From the NCBI GenBank assembly GCA_039545295.1, contig BCIK01000005.1, positions 1,151,142 through 1,215,141 on the forward strand: DNA of 64,000 bases. The letters run 5' to 3'. Each line of letters starts with the position of its first letter. Position 1 is the first letter of the stretch. The notes under the pieces were generated by a model. It was not told the origin of the DNA. It did no database searches and saw only the letters and a list, made by a program, of their open reading frames with translations. This DNA is from Udeniomyces pyricola (taxonomy: Eukaryota > Basidiomycota > Tremellomycetes > Cystofilobasidiales > Mrakiaceae). A program made the position numbers and the translations under genes. Below are positions 59,941-64,000 of this stretch, one piece after another.

Positions 59941-60424
59941 CCCCCCCCCCCCCCCCCCCCCCACCCGTCTGTTTTCCATTCAATTCTAACGCGTTGCCAA
60001 CCTTGCTTTGTCTACCTTTGTTCATTCCCCCTCGACAGTCGAGACGTCAACATTTTTCCCTCCATTAACCTCACCCATCGGTCTACTCATCTACCGCACG
60101 CTGAAGTTGGGGCTCGTTTACTTGATGACGATCTCCTTTACGCTCACGTGCCTCAACCTGTTGCCGTTACCCATGCTGGATGGTCAGCTCTTGTTGGACA
60201 GCTTTGTTGAACTCTGGTTGAGGCAGTCTGATCATCAGAGGGCCAGAGAGCGCGACGATGAGGAAGTTAGAGGCATGGAGATGATGGAGGATGATGGCTC
60301 CAGAGAGAGACGACCGAGCGATAGAGCCCGGATCTTGCGAACCGTCAATTGGATCGTCGGTGGGTTAGTTGCTTGGGTGTTGGGTGGATCATTAGTCACG
60401 AGCATGGCGCGATGGAAACCATGA
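58009..60424 (+). CDS. site-2 protease (intramembrane zinc metalloprotease, S2P)
   Basis: Intramembrane protease of the MBTPS2/Stp1 group, which in other fungi releases SREBP-type factors. The start is ATG 58009 (MVILSLFSIGWVVFHLL), at once hydrophobic. A loop region (KVSTDRWNEVAL, about 58230) and a second span (about 58330-58390) follow. The active site lies after an intron: SQLIHEPAHALAA, with HEPAH at 58651-58665 as the HExxH zinc motif. Next come PAASVTLPSSELLALPALQR (about 58860-58915) and, after an intron, AGCWHNALAAGGFWL (about 59041), matching the family AGxWHN block. A Cys-rich lumenal segment contains CCLSSFP, LCFRE and GRCLAP (about 59535-59635). The second metal motif is NLLPLPMLDGQ (about 60155-60190), whose Asp is the third zinc ligand. 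TGA is at 60422-60424. The 218-nt intron at 59821-60038 contains a CT/C tract. Confidence 0.9.
59906..59962. repeat. polypyrimidine tract (CT)16-C25 in an S2P intron
   Basis: Sixteen CT dinucleotides run directly into about 25 C within the intron 59821-60038. This is an uninterrupted 57-nt pyrimidine strand, able in principle to form triplex or i-motif structures and prone to length change. Confidence 0.92.
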
Positions 60425-60439
60425 CAATGACATGACCAT

Positions 60440-61903
60440 CTAATCGGAATCGTAGACAGCCACCCGCTGCTCCTCTTCCTCTTCCTCCTGATGACGATCT
60501 TCTCTCGAATATTGGGAAACGTCCACCTCGAATGCACCGTCATCCTCAGCGAGCGATTGATCCGAAGCAAAGAGAGTCTTGTCCGATTGGAAGAGTTGGC
60601 GTCCCGACTGAGTGCGTGAAAGATTGATAGGAAAACAAGCGTCACGCACGATTAGCTTCTTTGAATCCAGACGCGGCGGTCCAACAAACCCATACGTCGA
60701 TTGTGCCATGGAACCTCGAACACTGACCAGTTTGGATTTGTACTTTTTAGCCTCTTCACGCTCCTTTGGTGGCAGACCCTTAAGTCTCTCCTCCTCTTCC
60801 TTCTCCCTGGCCCGCCTTCGCTCCAGCAGGAACTTCTTCCGCCAGGCCAAGAAACTCTCTGGGGTAACGGCCGTTCCTTTGAGACGCAGCGCCGCAGCCT
60901 ACAGATTTCCGGCACGCAAGACGAAGGGGAATTATGAAAAAAAAAAAAAAAAAAAAAACCCGAAAACGAAAACGAGACCGAGGATAAGATGAGATCACCG
61001 CTCGGGAAGCGTAAGGCAAGCCGACAACAGTTGGACGACTTGAGTTGCAAGGCCAAAGCAGTACTCACTTCCTCAGCTAACCTCTCAATCTCATCCGCCT
61101 CTTTACGTTTCCTCTCGACCCTATTGACGACGAGATCCGAGAGTGTCTCACGTAAGGTCGACACAAGCGTGAAGACCATAGCCATTCCCTTGGACTCCTC
61201 CCCAAGCACCCTGAGACCTTCCAAGAGCTCCTCCCTCTCGCTCTCGCTCAGCTCTCCCACTTCAGGCTCAAGGGTGATATCTGGAAGTACATCCGGGTAG
61301 TCTGGAGGGTAGCGGACCTCGAACCGAAGCGAGACTGTAATCAAAGCAGCGAGACAAGGGAGGACGAGTCAGCTGGAAGGGAAGGGGTCCTATGAACTAC
61401 AATCGAGAAAGACGTGGTAGTCAAGAATCAAGCATAAGTTTACGAACGGGGTTCTGACGAGAGAGGGGTTTCAGGTTCCACAGTCAACGCAAGATGGGTC
61501 GGCGAGATCTCTGAGGAAGGGGCGACAGCAAGATGCAGAAGCGGTCGCGAGGGTTCGGCCAGATCATCGAGTCGCGTCAGTATGCGCGTGAGGAAGACGG
61601 GGAAGCGCGGTGATTGACGCAGACAGCGCATTGATACGGATCAGACCCATGGGAGCGTGATACGGGCGCTTGACATGGGACCGTTGTGAGAGATGGCCAA
61701 GGAGGCGAGACGTTGGGTCGCATATAGCTGGATACTCACTCTCGAGCTCGTCGGGATAGATGGATTCCAGAACCTCGAGCTCCTCCTGGAGAACCTGTTC
61801 GTAATCTGGCGTTGGTGGTTGGAGAGAGAGGTAAGGAGTGAGCTGGGGACTGATGATGATGACGGAGGATTGTATGAGCAGAGGAATGCTGCTGACCAGA
61901 CAT
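60440..61903 (-). CDS. GIR2: RWD-domain protein, Gir2/RWDD1 type
   Basis: Gir2 binds Gcn1 and the GTPase Rbg2 and modulates Gcn2 signalling on ribosomes. The coding part of exon 1 is only 7 nt (ATGTCTG, 61897-61903). Joined to the next exon it gives MSDYEQVLQEELEVLESIYP (exon start about 61796), the classic RWD beginning with ELExLxSIYPD. Later exons contribute ISPTHLALTVEPETPLS (about 61450-61510) and VSLRFEVRYPPDYPDVLPDI (about 61285-61335), with the RWD YPPxYPxxxP motif. A helical Glu/Arg-rich part follows (ETLSDLVVNRVERKRKEADE, about 61080-61150; WRKKFLLERRRAREKEEEER, about 60790-60845), then YKSKLVSVRG and GRQLFQSDKTLF, and an acidic tail to TAG 60440-60442. The intron before 60900 contains an A22 run (T22 on this strand). 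The stop is 15 bp from that of S2P. Confidence 0.87.
60937..60958. repeat. A22/T22 homopolymer in a GIR2 intron
   Basis: Twenty-two A on the plus strand, T22 in the sense of the minus-strand gene. It lies about 37 nt upstream of the intron acceptor and could act as an extreme polypyrimidine tract. Confidence 0.9.
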
Positions 61904-62198
61904 GGGTGGGATGGTTGTGATGTGTGGTTGATGGTTCGGATGGATGGATATCGAGCTTGAGGGTAGGACAGGTTCAAGCTAGTCACTACTCTAGTCAGGG
62001 GGTTGCCGGTTGATCCAGTTAAGGTGTTAACCCAGTTGAGTTATCTGAATTGGAGGTGAGTTAGTTACCTTTTCGTTCTTTTCCCTTTGAACTCAGTTCC
62101 TCGTCGACGCATCACCGCCGGATCATCATCATCACCTGATCACAGATCCATCGATCCATCATCATCCCCCATCCCCCATCCCCCATCTGCCATCTGCC
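61904..62198. promoter_or_regulatory. divergent promoter region, GIR2 / small membrane protein
   Basis: These 295 bp separate two divergent starts. The right end holds five 7-bp tandem units (62163-62197). The middle has GTTAACCCAGTTGAGTTA-like direct repeats of AGTTA or GTTAA near 62017-62068. No specific site is assignable. Confidence 0.4.
62163..62197. repeat. 7-bp tandem repeat abutting a start codon
   Basis: Three copies of CATCCCC and two of CATCTGC run head to tail, and the next partial unit is CATGTGG, whose ATG is the start codon at 62199. The repeat forms the end of the 5' leader. Confidence 0.88.
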
Positions 62199-63045
62199 AT
62201 GTGGCCCTTTTCTGATTCCTCACCGGCCCCACTGCCACCAACCCCTACTCAAACCCCCTTCAACAGCACCCCCGCCTCCAACCTACCATCTTCTGCCATC
62301 GGGTCTTCTCAGCCCATTTCCAACCCCCCAACCGCTCCAGGTCCGTCTTTCGTCCGGCTCGTTCTCCAACGTTTGCCCATCGCCCTTGGCATGCTGTCTC
62401 GCTCACGCCTAGTACCTCCCCTTACGCATCGCTGCTTGGTCAAGTCTAGCTGTCACCTCACCCAGTAATCCCCTCGTCGAAGCCTCGCCCATCCTCAAAT
62501 ACTTCCAGTTCAAGGATGCTTTGCCGCGCCCGCAAGAAACCGGTGGCCTCGCTAATGCAGACATCGCCAAGCAGGTCGCCAGCTATGTACGTGTCGACGC
62601 GAACTTGTTATTATTCTTCACCGTTATCTTTCCCCTTTCCCAGCGTGCGATCCGCATGGGCTTAGTGAGATATGAAGCAACTTACTGATCTCGTCACCCG
62701 GATTTGTGCCGATCCATCTTCATTGTATCATTCCATCTTCAGGACTACAACAACCTGTTGACCCTCGCTAGTTGTCTCGCCTTTGCGACCGTTGGCCCGA
62801 GATACCTCAAGCTCAGCAAGAAGGGCGGTACCGCCTTTGCGCTTGGCACATGGGTTGTGGGAACCTGGATCTTGGTCAACAACCTCACTTCGAAATGGCG
62901 CACAGAGGAGGAACTTGCTCGCAAGGCTATCTTTCACGAACAGGCAGCCGCTGCGGCGGCAGGTCAAAACCCCCATTTTGAGGGCGGCTTTGGAGGTCAG
63001 GAGGCACTTCGCGACAAGTATGCCACGACGCGAGGCGATCACTGA
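62199..63045 (+). CDS. small two-span membrane protein, unknown function
   Basis: I do not recognise the family. Three exons join in frame: 62199 to about 62340 (MWPFSDSSPAPLPPTP, Pro/Ser-rich), about 62450-62587 (AVTSPSNPLVEASPILKYFQ onward, using acceptor CTAG), and about 62744-63045. The second exon ends ADIAKQVASY. The third carries two hydrophobic segments, LLTLASCLAFATVGPRYL (about 62755-62810) and AFALGTWVVGTWILVNNLT (about 62832-62888), and then a short charged tail with FHEQAAAAAAGQNPHFEGG and TRGDH before TGA 63043-63045. The length is about 190 residues. A small organellar membrane protein is likely; which membrane is not clear, as no classic presequence is seen. It converges on the oxysterol-binding protein gene with 115 bp between stops. 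Confidence 0.75.
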
Positions 63046-63160
63046 TCCATGAATAGTCGAGCGGTACGGACAGTTGATAGTACATAGGAAGAGCCAAGGA
63101 GAAGACAATAAGGAAACTAAAGGGAGAAGATGAACCATATCTCTAACGGAGCTAATCCTT

Positions 63161-64000
63161 CTAGATCGCGTCCTCACCGACAAAGATCTCGTCCTGTAGG
63201 TTAGAACGGTCATGTAAAAGAAAAACGTATAAGCATCTCGAACTCTGACCGTGTACATGGCAACGGATAAAACTCACCACTCCGGCCCATCGAGAGCCTC
63301 CGTTGCCTGCTTTCGAACGCTCGGCCCAGTACTCGATTTGACCGGCCGAGGTCCTCTTGGGCTCCCACAGTTGCTCCCCAGTGTCCTTGTCAACTGTTCG
63401 GGTGAACCAGCCTGGAGACCAAAAAAAAATAAAAAAAATAAAAAATAAAAAAAATAAGATGAGTCGATATGCACGGCTACTTTAGTAAATGAAGTAGAGC
63501 GAGGATGGACGTACGAGGCACATAAGGTGGCAGTTCTCCCAGCTCTCGCTTCTTGCGAGTTGCTCGCTGAAATTCCTCTTGAGCAGCCTTGAGAGCATTG
63601 GCTTTGTCGTATTGAGCATTTTCGAACGCCCTCTGATCAGGTCGCAATCGGCAATCCGTCGGCGGCTTGACGAAAGGAAGCACACGCGTCCCATCAGCTT
63701 GCTGCCAAATCAAACCGTGAAACTTTGGATCAAAACGTACCAGGAACTTCTCGAGGCCTTGAGGGATGTCGTTGAGTGTGATGGCAAAAGGGGTGAGGTT
63801 GAATGGAGCCGCTGGCTTGGGTGCGTTCTTCCAGAGAAGCTAAAATAAGATGGTGGGATATCGGTAAGCCGAACGCGAGGTACTTTGTGGAGGCATGTTA
63901 CGTATGTGAGATATGGGCAACAAGTCTTACCAGGTATTCTTTCGCGCTCGCAGGTGCGGGTGCGTCTGGCTGGAGGTCTCCATGTCCAGCACCAGCCTTG
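63161..64000 (-). CDS. oxysterol-binding protein, Kes1/Osh4 type (5' partial)
   Basis: C-terminal part of an OSBP-related lipid-transfer protein, which exchanges sterol and PI4P between membranes. Only the last four exons are in the window; the gene continues past the right edge. Visible blocks are KEYL (about 63931), then after an intron LLWKNAPKPAAPFNLTPFAI (about 63785-63840) and TLNDIP; KFHGLIWQ (about 63705); LPFVKPPTDCRLRPDQRAFE (about 63625-63685), the family motif PPTDxRLRPDxR; and ATRKKRELGELPPYVPR ending about 63512. After the A/T-rich intron come GWFTRTVDKDTGEQLWEPKR and YWAERSKAG (about 63305-63415), then a last exon DEIFVGEDAI and TAG 63161-63163. The PRWF and DTGE features match short Osh4-like proteins. 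The pleckstrin or ankyrin domains of long members cannot be assessed here. Confidence 0.88.
63421..63458. repeat. A-rich tract with regularly spaced T, in an OSBP intron
   Basis: Blocks of five to nine A separated by single T. On the gene strand this is a T-rich stretch just upstream of the acceptor GGTCTCCAG, serving as polypyrimidine tract of that intron. Confidence 0.85.

Overview
This window is nuclear DNA of an intron-dense fungus, most likely a basidiomycete. Nearly every gene is cut by short GT-AG introns (mostly about 45-110 nt), often with CTGAC or CTAAC branch-like motifs near the acceptor. Genes lie on both strands about 15-800 bp apart, and all recognisable products are eukaryotic housekeeping proteins. 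I found no transposon, tRNA, rRNA, CRISPR array or bacterial-type operon. The exact taxon cannot be fixed from the sequence alone.

Layout from left to right: a mitochondrial MDL-type ABC transporter (+, 5' end outside the window); a SNF2/STH1-type chromatin-remodelling ATPase (-); a vacuolar M20 carboxypeptidase S (-); DNA topoisomerase II in about 28 exons (+); two divergent TRF4-family poly(A) polymerases (- and +); TRAPP subunit Trs33 (+); SRP68 (-); a mitochondrial single-span membrane protein of unknown function (+); a NKAP-family protein (-); an Rsc8/Swi3 subunit (+); the ER SNARE Sec20 (-); the autoproteolytic Nup98-Nup96 precursor (+); a Yap1/Pap1-type redox bZIP factor (+); an unrecognised low-complexity protein (+); a site-2 protease (+); a Gir2/RWDD1 protein (-); a small two-span membrane protein (+); and the 3' part of a Kes1/Osh4-type oxysterol-binding protein (-, 5' end outside the window).

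The genes are not one pathway but some themes recur. Chromatin and nucleus: a remodelling ATPase and the Rsc8/Swi3 subunit expected to sit in the same complex, plus Top2, Nup98-96, NKAP and a nuclear TRF4. Secretory pathway and lipid sensing: SRP68, Trs33, Sec20, site-2 protease and an oxysterol-binding protein. Mitochondrion: the MDL transporter, the unknown membrane protein and possibly the second poly(A) polymerase.

The observation I rate highest is the divergent pair of TRF4-type poly(A) polymerases at 22.8-28.7 kb. They share at least five intron positions with identical phase, have about 375 bp between their start codons, and the right-hand copy appears to begin with a mitochondrial presequence. 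This looks like a local inverted duplication followed by retargeting. Other points of interest are a bZIP basic region encoded by 20-nt and 28-nt microexons, a Sec20 ending in RRDEL, a NKAP C-terminus lost in a T15 homopolymer, four AGCGCT palindromes in one divergent promoter, and a four-copy 37-bp minisatellite in another.
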